The notes: generated by a model from the letters alone, not told the origin. A stretch of 64,000 nucleotides of DNA from Petrolisthes cinctipes (GCA_033782935.1 JAWQEG010001349.1:250501-314500); one strand, 5' to 3'. Numbered from the stretch's first letter, positions 33,314 through 45,183 are shown. Numbers and translations are program-made.

Positions 33314-36300
33314 ATGTTCACTGTACTACAGTGGAATTGTAGAAGTCTTGGGAATAAATTGAACAACATATCAATATTATTACACACACACATGCCAGAC
33401 GTCGTCTGTTTACAGGAGACAGGGTTGGAGAATCACTCTGACCCAACACAATTTAAACACTACAACGCATACAGGAGAAACGATGGACACGGAGTAGCAA
33501 TATACACACACAAATCACATCCACAGACACAAATAACATTAAACACTACTCTGGAAGCCGTTGCTTGCAGAGTGAAATTACACAACACCTACATATCCAT
33601 CTGCTCTCTTTACTGTCCGCCACGCGGCCCCATTGACAGTGATTCATTTCATAATCTATTTAGTCAATTGCATGGTAAAAAATTAATACTGGGCGACTTT
33701 AATGCCCATCACTGTCAGTGGGGAAGCTTAAGAACTGATGCTCGCGGAGGGCAGATGGCAGACATTATACAACAATCCAACCTCTGCCTCCTGAACGATG
33801 GTCAAGCCACCAGGGTTGACGATCGTTCTGGCAACTTTTCGTCTATCGATTTGTCTCTGGCCTCCCCGGATATACACCGGGATTTTTCTTGGCATCCTGA
33901 GTCCGACTCCCTTGGTAGTGACCACTTTCCCATCTGTCTCTCTTATTCAAGTCATACTGTTTCGGCCCCTTTGGTTCCAAAGTTTAGTTTTAAGAGAGCA
34001 GATTGGGGGTCTTTCGGGAGGATCGTCGACCTAGATATATCTGGGGAGACCATAGATGAAAAGATGCGAAATGTAACACAAAACATTTTACACGCAGCTG
34101 AGGTTGCTATTCCCAAAACCTCTATAATTCGAAATAAGCGTGAAGCACATTGGTGGTCAACGGATTGCCGAGAGGCATTAAGGAAACGTAATAGGAGATA
34201 CAGGATTTTTGACAAACAGCCCACTCAGAACAACTTTATAGCTTACAAACGGGCGAGGGCTGAGGCAAGGAGAGTAATTATTAGAGCTAAAAGGGACTCT
34301 TGGCGGTCGTTTGTGTCCACGGTGAATCGTTTTACACCACTTACAAAAGTCTGGTCCACTATAAAAATATTAAATAACAAACGCCCGTATACCCCCATCA
34401 CCACTCTTCAAGTGGATAATAACATCTACGACGATCCCGTGGACGTAGCAAACGTACTTGCTAGGAGTTTCTCAAAAGTAAGTAGTTCAGCCAATTACGA
34501 CCAACGTTTTCTCCATCACAAACGCATGGCTGAACTACAAGAGATAGACTTTGCCACAGAAGACGTAGACTACCCATACAACCGGGAGTTTACGATAGAC
34601 GAACTTCTCCTTGCCCTAAGATCCTGTAAAGACACCAGTCCTGGACCTGACACCATCACGTACGGTATGATCCGGCATCTTGGCCAGGATAACCTGGTCA
34701 AGTTGCTAGCACTGTATAATGAGATTTGGGTGTCTAACACCTTCCCAGACTCATGGCACTTTGCGTGGATCATACCGATACCTAAACAGTCTGGTCGTCT
34801 TGTGAATCCCAGTTCATTTCGACCTATTGCGTTGACTTCTTGCCTCTGTAAAGTCATGGAAAGAATGATAAATAATAGGCTACTTTTTGTTTTAGAAGCG
34901 AAGGGTTTATTGAGTGATCGACAATGTGGCTTCCGGAAACACCGGAGCACAGTTGATCACTTGATGAACCTGGAGCATTGCATTTCAAAGGCTTTTGCCA
35001 ATAAAGAATTCATGGTAGGGGTGTTCTTGGACATCCATAAAGCCTATGACATGACATGGCGACACGGTATTCTGATGAAGCTTCACGGTTATGGTTTAAG
35101 AGGTAATTTGCCCATTTTCATTAACAACTTTTTGCGTGACAGAACCTTTTCTGTCACCCTTCCCTGTAACGTAACATCGGACATTTTTGTCCAAGAGAAC
35201 GGGGTGCCACAGGGAAGCGTGCTTAGTCCAACACTTTTTAACATCATGATCAATGATATTCTGTCATCAGCTCTAGTTCCCAGGAATCTTAAATACTCGT
35301 TGTATGCTGATGATTGTGCAATGTGGCACTCGTCACGTAATGCACAGTTTTCAGTAGGACGGATTCAAGCAGCGCTTGATTCTGTCCACCAATGGGCCTT
35401 ACAGTGGGGCTTTAAGTTTTCCGTTCCTAAGTGTACCGGAGTAATTTTCAGTAAACGTAGAGTACCTCAAATTAACGTAAAGTTAGATGGCCAACCGGTA
35501 CCATTTCATAATTCTGTTAAATTTTTAGGAATTCATTTTGACCAGAGATTAAATTTTACACATCATATTAATAACTTGCTTGTTCGGTGTGAAAAACCTT
35601 TAAATGTCCTTAAGTACCTATCAGGTACCACATGGGGAGCCGACAGGAAATCTTTATTAATGGTGTATAAAACCCTTATTCGTACAAAGCTAGACTATGG
35701 CTCACAGGTGTATGGATCGGCATCAGATACAACATTAGGGAGATTGGATGTTTACCAGAATAAATGTTTACGTGTGTGTTTGGGAGCTCTGAAGTGTACA
35801 CGTGTAGCTAGGATGGAGGTGGAGGCGAACATACCTCCTCTCCGACTTCGACGGGATCAACTAGCCATCAACATCGCCATGTCCACCATTAGGAAGTCGG
35901 AGATTGGAAACGTGGCCAGTGCCTCCCTTCAACAACATCATTATCTCCACCATGGAAGACGGAGGCCACTGGCTGTGCGCCTCCACCAACTAGAACAAGA
36001 ACTACAAATAGACCTCGGGGACTGCGACAAGTTCATCACCACCAAGATACCACCGTGGGAGACACCCAACTTCGGCGTCAACACATCGTGGTTACCATCA
36101 TCGAAGGAAAAGGCGCCGGAGTTGGAGATACACCACCTGTTTGGTGGTATAGTCCGCAGTCACCTGGGGTCTCATCACGTGTACACTGACGGCTCCAAGT
36201 CAGATGAATGTGTGGGTGCGAGTGTATGGTCGAGTGAATGTGAACTTAGGTACAGATTGCCGATACATACATCTGTGTTTACAGCAGAACTTTTTGCAAT

Positions 36301-36994
36301 TGACAAAGCTATAGACTATGCACTAAATTCTCGTTATAATTCAATAGTAATTTTCTCAGACTCCAAGTCAGCCCTTCAGGCAATTAACTCATGTCAAACT
36401 GTTTCTAATGAAATCCAGGGTCGCATCATTAATAAGTTGCACTTATGCAACAAGTCCTTCACTCTGATCTGGGTGCCCGGGCATTGTCGTATCTATGGCA
36501 ATGAACGGGCAGACTTACTTGCAAAATCGGCTGTAGAGCTCGAGGTTACTTGGGACGTCCCTCGTGATTTACAGTCGTGTCTATCCCTCGGGAAGAAATC
36601 GATTAATCTTCTGTGGCAAGGTCAGTGGACCAGACTTAACATCTCTACCATCAAGCCTCAACTGGGTGATTGGGCCACTGCAAACCGGCCCAATCGACTA
36701 GAAGAAAGAATACTGGCAAGAATAAGAACAAACTGCACCAGGATAACTCATTTAGAACCATATATAGACAAACGTTTTCCACCGCATTGTAACACCTGCA
36801 ATGCGGTGTTATCTATCAGTCATATCATCCTGCATTGTCGGCGATTTGTGGGGGAACGTGCTTCCCTCATAAGTTACTGCGATGCAGTAAAAGTCCCCTT
36901 CACACTCTCAGCTCTCTTAGGTGATGGGGATGGTGATGTGACTGATAAATTGATGACTTTCTTGAGGGAGACCGAACTGATCAGAGTGATGTGA
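33314..36994 (+). CDS. LINE copy C ORF2, intact
   Basis: 1226 residues from the ATG at 33314, six bases after the ORF1 stop. It is an AP-like endonuclease (about 1-225: QWNCRSLGNKL, CLQETGL, LGDFNAHHC, LGSDHFPI), reverse transcriptase (about 430-720: FRPIALTSCLCKVM, VFLDIHKAYDMTW, GVPQGSVLSPTLFN, YADD), RNase H (about 955-1070: VYTDGSKSDEC, TAELFAID, FSDSKSALQ, GNERADLLAK) and a C-terminal CNTCNAVLSISHIILHC zinc motif. Endonuclease plus RNase H and a three-knuckle ORF1 place it near the I clade. The protein would nick the target and prime reverse transcription there. No lesion is seen; whether it is active is unknown. Confidence 0.93.
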   Translation: MFTVLQWNCRSLGNKLNNISILLHTHMPDVVCLQETGLENHSDPTQFKHYNAYRRNDGHGVAIYTHKSHPQTQITLNTTLEAVACRVKLHNTYISICSLYCPPRGPIDSDSFHNLFSQLHGKKLILGDFNAHHCQWGSLRTDARGGQMADIIQQSNLCLLNDGQATRVDDRSGNFSSIDLSLASPDIHRDFSWHPESDSLGSDHFPICLSYSSHTVSAPLVPKFSFKRADWGSFGRIVDLDISGETIDEKMRNVTQNILHAAEVAIPKTSIIRNKREAHWWSTDCREALRKRNRRYRIFDKQPTQNNFIAYKRARAEARRVIIRAKRDSWRSFVSTVNRFTPLTKVWSTIKILNNKRPYTPITTLQVDNNIYDDPVDVANVLARSFSKVSSSANYDQRFLHHKRMAELQEIDFATEDVDYPYNREFTIDELLLALRSCKDTSPGPDTITYGMIRHLGQDNLVKLLALYNEIWVSNTFPDSWHFAWIIPIPKQSGRLVNPSSFRPIALTSCLCKVMERMINNRLLFVLEAKGLLSDRQCGFRKHRSTVDHLMNLEHCISKAFANKEFMVGVFLDIHKAYDMTWRHGILMKLHGYGLRGNLPIFINNFLRDRTFSVTLPCNVTSDIFVQENGVPQGSVLSPTLFNIMINDILSSALVPRNLKYSLYADDCAMWHSSRNAQFSVGRIQAALDSVHQWALQWGFKFSVPKCTGVIFSKRRVPQINVKLDGQPVPFHNSVKFLGIHFDQRLNFTHHINNLLVRCEKPLNVLKYLSGTTWGADRKSLLMVYKTLIRTKLDYGSQVYGSASDTTLGRLDVYQNKCLRVCLGALKCTRVARMEVEANIPPLRLRRDQLAINIAMSTIRKSEIGNVASASLQQHHYLHHGRRRPLAVRLHQLEQELQIDLGDCDKFITTKIPPWETPNFGVNTSWLPSSKEKAPELEIHHLFGGIVRSHLGSHHVYTDGSKSDECVGASVWSSECELRYRLPIHTSVFTAELFAIDKAIDYALNSRYNSIVIFSDSKSALQAINSCQTVSNEIQGRIINKLHLCNKSFTLIWVPGHCRIYGNERADLLAKSAVELEVTWDVPRDLQSCLSLGKKSINLLWQGQWTRLNISTIKPQLGDWATANRPNRLEERILARIRTNCTRITHLEPYIDKRFPPHCNTCNAVLSISHIILHCRRFVGERASLISYCDAVKVPFTLSALLGDGDGDVTDKLMTFLRETELIRVM

Positions 36995-37303
36995 CATTTT
37001 ATTACTATTGTTGTTACCATTTTGTATGTATTATTTTCAAATTATGAATATTATAAATTATGTGTTGTATATATTGTATATTATGATGTATTAGCTAGGT
37101 TTAGCGATTGTCTAAAATAGGTTTAGCGATTTGTCTGTCTAGGTTTAGCGATTGGCTGGAATAGGTATTAGTCTAGTTAGCTATTGGTTGAGTAGGTACA
37201 TAGATTAGTTTATTAGCTAGGATGTTAAATTAAGGTATATTTTTATTTGTATAAAGTTACAAAACAAAACAACTAGTATATAAGTTTAATTTTAAGTTTG
37301 AAT

Positions 37304-37361
<58 letters not shown>

Positions 37362-37559
37362 TAATAATAATAATAATAGTAATATATGCATAAAAATAAT
37401 ATGCAAAAAGTTAAAATTAAAATAATAATAATAAATAAGTAAAATTTAAAAAATCAATAAATAAATAAAAATAAAATAAAATAAAATAAAAGGCCTTAAT
37501 GACCAACACCATGGTCGATAGGCCAGAAAAAAAAAAAAAAAAAAAAAATCATTGAGCAG
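36995..37559 (+). other. 3' UTR, hairpin, poly(A) and target repeat of copy C
   Basis: Same layout as copy B: three TTTAGCGATT words, a TAA microsatellite (37308-37380), the GGCCT...AGGCC hairpin near 37492-37524, a shorter poly(A) of about 23, and TCATTGAGCAG at 37549-37559. Confidence 0.85.
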
Positions 37560-37939
37560 ACTTTGAGACTGGGTCGTGGAGAGAGAGGTTGTATGTTTTT
37601 GTGCTCTCTCCTCTAGCTGCCAGGGCCTGCCGCACCGGCAGTAGTTTCTTTTTTTTTTCGCCCTTCTGGTGACGACTAGGCTTAGCTAGTATTCATTCCC
37701 TCCATAGCTGGTAGACGATATAGTAGGTGTCTATATCTTTATATTGAGATCAACTTTGCCTCCTGCCTATGGTGGACTCCCCCACTGATAGCTCTGGGTG
37801 TGGTTGAACACAGTCGGACCACCTTAGTGTGGGTTGAGAGGTTGATCTCAATCATTAGTTAATTAGGGCTGGTATTATCCTTATCTGGTGTTTTCTTTTC
37901 CTCTTCCCACTTCCCCCCATCTTGGGGGAAGTGGTTACT

Positions 37940-39268
37940 ATGTTGCCTTCCCTCCCAACCCCTCCTCCGTATAGCGGAGGAGGCGGCCATGACCGACCAC
38001 CACCACGAACTAACGAACCACGGAATGACGGACGAACCGAGACTCGAACACCCCTTGACATTGACGTAAAAAATGCCTCATTTGTAATGCTTCATGCCAC
38101 TGGTTCGGCCCCACTAGCCGGCCTCAATCCTTTCATTGTTCAAAAGGTAATTGATGGCTGGGCTGGTGTGGTTGAATCTGTTAAAAAACTTGCCTCTGGA
38201 GATCTCTTAGTCAAAACATTTAATTCTAAACAAGTAGCCACTTTGCTAAAATTACGTCAGATCCACAATTATGAAGTAGAAGCCAAGATTCCTCAAGCCA
38301 TGAATTCCTGCAGGGGAGTAATCACCTGTAGGGATTTAATGATGATGGAAGAAACGGAAATAATTGAGGAAATGAAAAATCAAGATATCATTGACGCTAG
38401 ATTCATTACACGTTTAGAGGATGGTATAAGGAAGAAGACTGCAACACTCATTTTGACTTTTGGCAAAGTTTCACTTCCTGAAACTGTCAAAATAGGTTAT
38501 GAAATTGTTAAAGTAAGACCCTTTATCCCCAACCCTCTTAGATGCTTGAACTGTCAGATTTATGGACACGGAAATAGAACTTGTAAGGCTTCTTCTCCAA
38601 TGTGTGGCAGGTGCGCGACGCCTGGCCATGCTGAGGAAAAGTGCACATCAGTGGAGCTCTCCTGCTTTCATTGTAAGGGTACTCACTCCACTTCCTCGAG
38701 GGATTGTCCCAAGTGGAAGCTGGAGAAGGAGGTCTGCTCGGTGAAGGCAGTGCGAGGTATCTCTTATCATGATGCGAGGAAGGCGGTGATGGGATCGCAA
38801 GCGACCCCATCACCCAATGTCTCGTATGCATCGGCGGTGATATCTCGACCCGTGATGTGTACTATCAGTACTCAGACTGAGTCAGAGCCGAGCGAACAGG
38901 CTGATCACTCTACTACTACACCTACTATTATTACCCCCTCTAAGACTATTACCAAATCTACTAACTCCTATTCTCAGGCTGCAGCTGCTTTGCAGTCAGA
39001 GAAACAAAAGAAGAAGTCAGACAAGAAAGATAAAGTAAACTACACCACCCTAAAACCAAAGTCACTTCCTTGCACACACCCTACTCCCACTTCATCGGGG
39101 GAGAGAAGGGATAGCTCTTCCTCGGTGGAGTCTGGGAGACTCACCATTGATGAGGAAGCAATGGATGTCTCCGGACGCAAGAACCGGGAAAGGTCCCCCG
39201 GTAGCTACTCGCCACGCGGCGGGCGGCACAAGAAGACTAAGCACACAGGCCGACCCCGTAACTCTTAA
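37940..39268 (+). CDS. LINE copy D ORF1
   Basis: 442 residues from ATG 37940. The start lies between two perfect hairpins (stems CCACTTCCCCC upstream and CCTCCTCCG within codons 8-15). It has a Pro/Gly-rich N terminus, a conserved central domain (LNPFIVQKVIDGWAGVVES to AKIPQAMNSCRGVITC), three CCHC knuckles with the middle one preceded by SSPMCGRC, a Ser/Thr-rich spacer and a basic tail ending HTGRPRNS. It is expected to coat element RNA. D shares KKDKVNYTTLKPKS with copy A rather than with its neighbours C and E. Confidence 0.92.
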   Translation: MLPSLPTPPPYSGGGGHDRPPPRTNEPRNDGRTETRTPLDIDVKNASFVMLHATGSAPLAGLNPFIVQKVIDGWAGVVESVKKLASGDLLVKTFNSKQVATLLKLRQIHNYEVEAKIPQAMNSCRGVITCRDLMMMEETEIIEEMKNQDIIDARFITRLEDGIRKKTATLILTFGKVSLPETVKIGYEIVKVRPFIPNPLRCLNCQIYGHGNRTCKASSPMCGRCATPGHAEEKCTSVELSCFHCKGTHSTSSRDCPKWKLEKEVCSVKAVRGISYHDARKAVMGSQATPSPNVSYASAVISRPVMCTISTQTESEPSEQADHSTTTPTIITPSKTITKSTNSYSQAAAALQSEKQKKKSDKKDKVNYTTLKPKSLPCTHPTPTSSGERRDSSSSVESGRLTIDEEAMDVSGRKNRERSPGSYSPRGGRHKKTKHTGRPRNS

Positions 39269-39274
39269 ATCGCC

Positions 39275-42200
39275 ATGTTCACTGTACTATAGTGGAATTG
39301 TAGAAGTCTTGGGAATAAATTGAACAACATATCAATATTATTACACACACACAGGCCAGACGTCGTCTGTTTACAGGAGACAGGGTTGGAGAATCACTCT
39401 GACCCAACACAATTTAAACACTACAACGCATACAGGAGAAACGATGGACACGGAGTAGCAATATACACACACAAATCACATCCACAGACACAAATAACAT
39501 TAAACACTACTCTGGAAGCCGTTGCTTGCAGAGTGAAATTACACAACACCTACATATCCATCTGCTCTCTTTACTGTCCGCCACGCGGCCCCATTGACAG
39601 TGATTCATTTTATAATTTATTTGGTAAACTAACTGGTAAAAAATTAATACTGGGAGATTTTAATGCCCATCACTGTCAGTGGGGAAGCTTAAGAACTGAT
39701 GCTCGCGGAGGGCAGATGGCAGACATTATATTACAATCCAACCTCTGCCTCCTGAACGATGGCCAAGCCACCAGGGTTGACGATCGTTCTGGCAACTTTT
39801 CGTCTATCGATTTGTCTCTGGCCTCCCCGGATATACACCAGGATTTTTCTTGGCATCCTGAGTCCGACTCCCTTGGTAGTGACCACTTTCCCATCTGTCT
39901 CTCTTATTCAAGTCATACTGTTTCGGCCCCTTTGGTGCCAAAGTTCAATTTTAAGAGAGCAGATTGGGGGTCTTTCGGGAGAATCGTCGACCTAGATATG
40001 TCCGGGGAGACCATAGATGAAAAGATGAGAAATGTAACACAAAACATCTTACACGCAGCCGAGGTTGCTATTCCCAAAACCTCTATAATTCGAAATAAGC
40101 GTGAAGCACATTGGTGGTCAACGGATTGCCGAGAGGCATTAAGGAAGCGTAATAGGAGATACAGGATTTTTGACAAACAGCCCACTCAGAACAACTTTAT
40201 AGCTTACAAACGGGCGAGGGCTGAGGCAAGGAGAGTAATTAATAGAGCTAAAAGGGACTCTTGGCGGTCGTTTGTGTCCACGGTGAATCGTTTTACACCA
40301 CTAACTAAAGTCTGGTCCACTAAAAAAATATTAAATAACAAACGCCCGTATACCCCCATCACCACTCTTCAAGTGGATAATAACATCTACGACGATCCCG
40401 TGGACGTAGCAAACGTACTTGCCAGGAGTTTCTCAAAAGTAAGTAGTTCAGCCAATTACGATCAACGTTTTCTCCATCACAAACGTATGGCTGAACTACA
40501 AGAGATAGACTTTGCCACAGAAGACGTAGACTACCCATACAACCGGGAGTTTACGATAGACGAACTTCTCCTTGCCCTAAGATCCTGTAAAGACACCAGT
40601 CCTGGACCTGACACCATAACGTACGGTATGATCCGGCATCTTGGCCAGGATAACCTGGTCAAGTTGCTAGCACTGTATAATGAGATTTGGGTGTCTAACA
40701 CCTTCCCGAACTCATGGCACTTTGCGTGGATCATACCGATACCTAAACAGTCTGGTCGTCTTGTGAATCCCAGTTCATTTCGACCTATTGCGTTGACTTC
40801 TTGCCTCTGTAAAGTCATGGAGAGAATGATAAATAATAGGCTACTTTTTGTTTTAGAAGCGAAGGGTTTATTGAGTGATCGACAATGTGGCTTCTGGAAA
40901 CACCGGAGCACAGTTGATCACTTGATGAACCTGGAACATTGCATTTCAAAGGCATTTGCCAATAAAGAATTCATGGTAGGGGTGTTCTTGGACATCCATA
41001 AAGCCTATGACATGACATGGCGACACGGTATTCTGATGAAGCTTCACGGTTATGGTTTAAGAGGTAATTTGCCCAGTTTCATTAACAACTTTTTGCGTGA
41101 CAGAACCTTTTCTATCACCCTTCCCTGTAATGTAACATCGGACATTTTTGTCCAAGAGAACGGGGTGCCACAGGGAAGCGTGCTTAGTCCTACACTTTTT
41201 AACATCATGATCAATGATATTCTGTCATCAGCTCTAGTTCCCAGGAATCTTAAATACTCGTTGTATGCTGATGATTGTGCAATGTGGCACTCGTCACGTA
41301 ATGCACAGTTTTCAGTAGGACGGATTCAAGCAGCGCTTGATTCTGTCCACCAATGGGCCTTACAGTGGGTCTTTAAGTTTTCCGTTCCTAAGTGTACCGG
41401 AGTAATTTTCAGTAAACGTAGAGTACCTCAAATTAACGTAACGTTAGATGGCCAACCGGTACCATTTCATAATTCTGTTAAATTTTTAGGAATTCATTTT
41501 GACCAGAGATTAAATTTTACACATCATGTTAATAATTTGCTTGTTCGTTGTGAAAAACCTTTAAATGTCCTTAAGTACCTATCAGGTACCACATGGGGAG
41601 CCGACAGGAAATCTTTATTAATGGTGTATAAAACCCTTATTCGTACAAAGCTAGACTATGGCTCACAGGTGTATCGATCGGCATCAGATACAACACTAGG
41701 AAGATTGGATGTGTACCAGAATAAATGTTTACGTGTGTGTTTGGGAGCTCTGAAGTGTACACGTGTAGCTAGGATGGAGGTGGAGGCGAACATAACTCCT
41801 CTCCGACTTCGACGAGATCAACTCGCTATTAACACCGCCATGTCCACCATCAGGAAGTCGGAGATCGGAAACGTGGCCAGTGCCTCCCTCCAACAACATC
41901 ATTATCTCCACCATGGAAGACGGAGGCCACTGGCTGTGCGCCTCCACCAACTAGAACAAGAACTACAAATAGACCTCGGGGACTGCGACAAGTTCATCAC
42001 CACCAAGATACCACCGTGGGAGACACCCAACTTCGGCGTCAACAAATCCTGGTTACCATCATCGAAGGAAAAGGCGCCGGAGTTGGAGATACACCACCTG
42101 TTTGGTGGTATAGTCCGCAGTCACCTGGGGTCTCATCACGTGTAAACTGACGGCTCCAAGTCAGATGAATGTGTGGGTGCGAGTGTATGGTCGAGTGAAT

Positions 42201-42955
42201 GTGAACTTAGGTACAGATTGCCGATACATACATCTGTGTTTACAGCAGAACTTTTTGCAATTGACAAAGCTATAGACTATGCACTAAATTCTCGTTACAA
42301 TTCAATAGTAATTTTCTCAGACTCCAAGTCAGCCCTTCAGGCAATTAACTCATGTCAAACTATTTCTAATGAAATCCAGGGTCGCATCATTAATAAGTTG
42401 CACTTATGCAACAAGTTCTTCACTCTGATCTGGGTGCCCGGGCATTGTCGTATCTATGGCAATGAACGGGCAGACTTATTTGCAAAATCGGCTGTAGAGC
42501 TCGAGGTTACTTGGGACGTCCCTCGTGATCTACAGTCGTGTCTATCCCTCGGAAAGAAATCAATTAATCATCTGTGGCAGGGTCAGTGGACCAGACTTAA
42601 CATCTCTACCATCAAGCCTCAACTGGGTGATTGGGCCACTGCCAACCGGCCCAATCGTTTAGAAGAAAGAATACTGGCAAGAATAAGAACAAACTGCACC
42701 AGGATAACTCATTTAGAACCATATATAGACAAACGTTTTCCACCGCATTGTAACACCTGCAATGCGGTGTTATCTATCAGTCATATCATCCTGCATTGTC
42801 GGCGATTTGTGGGGGAACGTGCTTCCCTCATAAGTTACTGTGATGCAGTAAAAGTCCCCTTCACACTCTCAGCTCTCTTAGGTGATGGGGATGGTGGTGT
42901 GACTGATAAATTGATGACTTTCTTGAGGGAGACCGAACTGATCAGAGTGATGTGA
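39275..42955 (+). pseudogene. LINE copy D ORF2, two stops
   Basis: The frame is full length but codon 6 is TAG (39290-39292, CAG in C and E), so translation from the natural ATG gives five residues. A second TAA at 42143-42145 replaces the Tyr before the first RNase H Asp (TDGSKSDEC). Endonuclease and RT are otherwise open, with YADD intact, from a later ATG at 39320. That internal start would lose the conserved QWNCRS endonuclease box. Confidence 0.93.
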
Positions 42956-43477
42956 CTTTTTATTACTTTTGTTGTTACCATTTTGTATGCATTTTTGTCA
43001 AATTATGAATGTTATAAATTATGTGTTGTATATATTGTATATTATGATGTATTAGCTAGGTTTAGCGATTGTCTAAAATAGGTTTAGCGATTTATCTGTC
43101 TAGGTTTAGCGATTGGCTGGAATAGGTATTAGTCTAGTTAGCTATTGGTTGAGTAGGTACATAGATTAGTTTATTAGCTAGGATGTTAAATTAAGAAATA
43201 TTATTTGTATGAAAGTACAAAATAGGAAAATTATTATATATGTTTAGTTTTAAGTTTTGATGTAATAATAATAATAATAATAATAATAATATTAATAATA
43301 TATGCATAGAAATAATATGCAAAAAGTTAAAATTAAAAGAATAATAAATAAATAAAATTAAAAAAATAAATAAATAAATTAAAAATGAAATAAAATAAAA
43401 TAAAAGGCCTTAATGACCAACACCAAGGTCGATAGGCCAGGAAAAAAAAAAAAAAAAAAAAAAAAATAATTGAGCAG
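42956..43477 (+). other. 3' UTR, hairpin, poly(A) and target repeat of copy D
   Basis: As in B and C, with a shorter TAA microsatellite (43263-43302), the terminal hairpin carrying one change (CACCAAGGTC), and a poly(A) ending at 43466. The following direct repeat reads TAATTGAGCAG. Confidence 0.8.
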
Positions 43478-43857
43478 GACTTTGAGACTGGGTCGTGGAG
43501 AGAGAGGTTGTATGTTTTTGTGCTCTCTCCTCTAGCTGCCAGGGCCTGCCGCACCGGCAGTAGTTTCTTTTTTTTTCGCCCTTCTGGTGACGACTAGGCT
43601 TAGCTAGTATTCATTCCCTCCATAGCTGGTAGACGATATAGTAGGTGTCTATATCTTTATATTGAGATCAACTTTGCCTCCTGCCTATGGTGGACTCCCC
43701 CACTGATAGCTCTGGGTGTGGTTGAACACAGTCGGACCACCTTAGTGTGGGTTGAGAGGTTGATCTCAATCATTAGTTAATTAGGGCTGGTATTATCCTT
43801 TTCTGGTGTTTTCTTTTCCTCTTCCCACTTCCCCCCATCTTGGGGGAAGTGGTTACT
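43478..43857 (+). promoter_or_regulatory. 5' UTR of LINE copy E with structured leader
   Basis: The leader begins GACTTTGAGACTGGGTCG. It contains inverted words TTGAGATCAAC and GTTGATCTCAA about 100 bases apart, and a strong hairpin CCACTTCCCCC...GGGGGAAGTGG (43825-43852) that ends five bases before the ORF1 ATG. As in other LINEs, an internal promoter at the 5' end is expected but I see no TATA box. Confidence 0.6.
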
Positions 43858-45177
43858 ATGTTGCCTTCCCTCCCAACCCCTCCTCCGTATAGCGGAGGAG
43901 GCGGCCATGACCGACCACCACCACCACGAACCGACGGACGAACCGAGACTCGAACCCCCCTTGACATAGACGTTAAAAATGCATCATTTGTTATGTTACA
44001 TGCCACTGGTTCGGCCCAGCTAGCCGGCCTCAATCCTTTCATTGTTCAAAAGGTTATTGATGGCTGGGCTGGTGTGGTTGAATCAGTAAAAAAACTTGCA
44101 TCTGGAGACCTCCTAGTAAAAACATTCAATTCTAAACAAGTAGCCACTTTGCTAAAATTACGTCAGATCCACAATTATGAAGTAGAAGCCAAGATTCCTC
44201 AAGCCATGAATTCCTGCAGGGGAGTAATCACCTGTAGGGATTTAATGATGATGGAAGAAACTGAAATAATTGAGGAAATGAAGAATCAAGATATAATTGA
44301 CGCTAGATTTATTACACGATTAGAGGATGGTATAGGGAAGAAGACTGCAACACTCATTTTGACTTTTGGCAAAGTTTCACTTCCTGAAACTGTCAAAATA
44401 GGTTATGAAATTGTTAAAGTAAGACCCTTTATCCCCAACCCTCTTAGATGCTTGAACTGTCAGATTTATGGACACGGAAATCGCACTTGTAAGGCTTCTT
44501 CTCCAGTGTGTGGCAGGTGCGCGACGCCTGGCCATGCTGAGGAAAAGTGCACATCAGTGGAGCTCTCCTGCTTTCATTGTAAGGGTACTCACTCCACTTC
44601 CTCGAGGGATTGTCCCAAGTGGAAGCTGGAGAAGGAGGTCTGCTCAGTGAAGGCAGTGCGAGGTATCTCCTATCATGATGCGAGGAAGGCGGTGATGGGA
44701 TCGCAAGCGACCCCATCACCCAATGTCTCGTATGCATCGGCGGTGATATCTCGACCCGTGATGTGTACCATTAGTACTCAGACTGAGTCAGAGCCGAGCG
44801 AACAGGCTGAACAATCTACCTCTACACCTACTATTATTACCCCCTCTAAGACTATTACCAAATCTACTAACTCCTATTCTCAGGCTGCAGCTGCTTTGCA
44901 GTCAGAGAAACAAAAGAAGAAGTCAGACAAGTATGACAAAATTAACTACACCACCCTAAAACCAAACAAGTCACTTCCTTGCACACACCCTACTCCCACT
45001 TCATCGGGGGAGAGAAGGGATAGCTCTTCCTCGGTGGAGTCTGGGAGACTCACCATTGATGAGGAAGCAATGGATGTCTCCGGACGCAAGAACCGGGAAA
45101 GGTCCCCCGGTAGCTACTCGCCACGCGGCGGGCGGCACAAGAAGACTAAGCGCTCAGGCCGACCCCGTAACTCTTAA
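43858..45177 (+). CDS. LINE copy E ORF1, intact
   Basis: 439 residues from ATG 43858, chosen over an in-frame GTG upstream. Residues 1-25 are Pro/Gly-rich (LPTPPPYSGGGGHDRPPPP). Residues about 35-190 form the conserved central domain, three CCHC knuckles lie near 198-251 (CLNCQIYGHGNRTC, CGRCATPGHAEEKC, CFHCKGTHSTSSRDC), then CPKWKLEKEVCSVKAVRG, a Ser/Thr-rich linker and a basic tail HKKTKRSGRPRNS. By analogy with I factor ORF1 it binds nucleic acid and builds the RNP. ORF2 follows after six bases, suggesting reinitiation. Confidence 0.94.
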   Translation: MLPSLPTPPPYSGGGGHDRPPPPRTDGRTETRTPLDIDVKNASFVMLHATGSAQLAGLNPFIVQKVIDGWAGVVESVKKLASGDLLVKTFNSKQVATLLKLRQIHNYEVEAKIPQAMNSCRGVITCRDLMMMEETEIIEEMKNQDIIDARFITRLEDGIGKKTATLILTFGKVSLPETVKIGYEIVKVRPFIPNPLRCLNCQIYGHGNRTCKASSPVCGRCATPGHAEEKCTSVELSCFHCKGTHSTSSRDCPKWKLEKEVCSVKAVRGISYHDARKAVMGSQATPSPNVSYASAVISRPVMCTISTQTESEPSEQAEQSTSTPTIITPSKTITKSTNSYSQAAAALQSEKQKKKSDKYDKINYTTLKPNKSLPCTHPTPTSSGERRDSSSSVESGRLTIDEEAMDVSGRKNRERSPGSYSPRGGRHKKTKRSGRPRNS

Positions 45178-45183
45178 ATCGCC

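Larger units (their letters stand above)
29821..37548 (+). mobile_element. I-like LINE copy C, full length with an inserted RT segment
   Basis: It starts GACTTTGAGACTGGG and ends in poly(A) before TCATTGAGCAG at 37549. The 5' UTR (29821-30200) and the two AUG-flanking hairpins are present. ORF1 is interrupted at 31418-33181 by part of another LINE; ORF2 is intact. Without the insert and its target duplication the copy is about 5.95 kb, the same as D and E. Confidence 0.93.
37560..43466 (+). mobile_element. I-like LINE copy D, full length
   Basis: It starts ACTTTGAGACTGGG directly after TCATTGAGCAG and ends in poly(A) before TAATTGAGCAG (43467-43477), a one-base variant of the target repeat. 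ORF1 is open; ORF2 carries two nonsense codons. About 5.9 kb. Confidence 0.93.
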
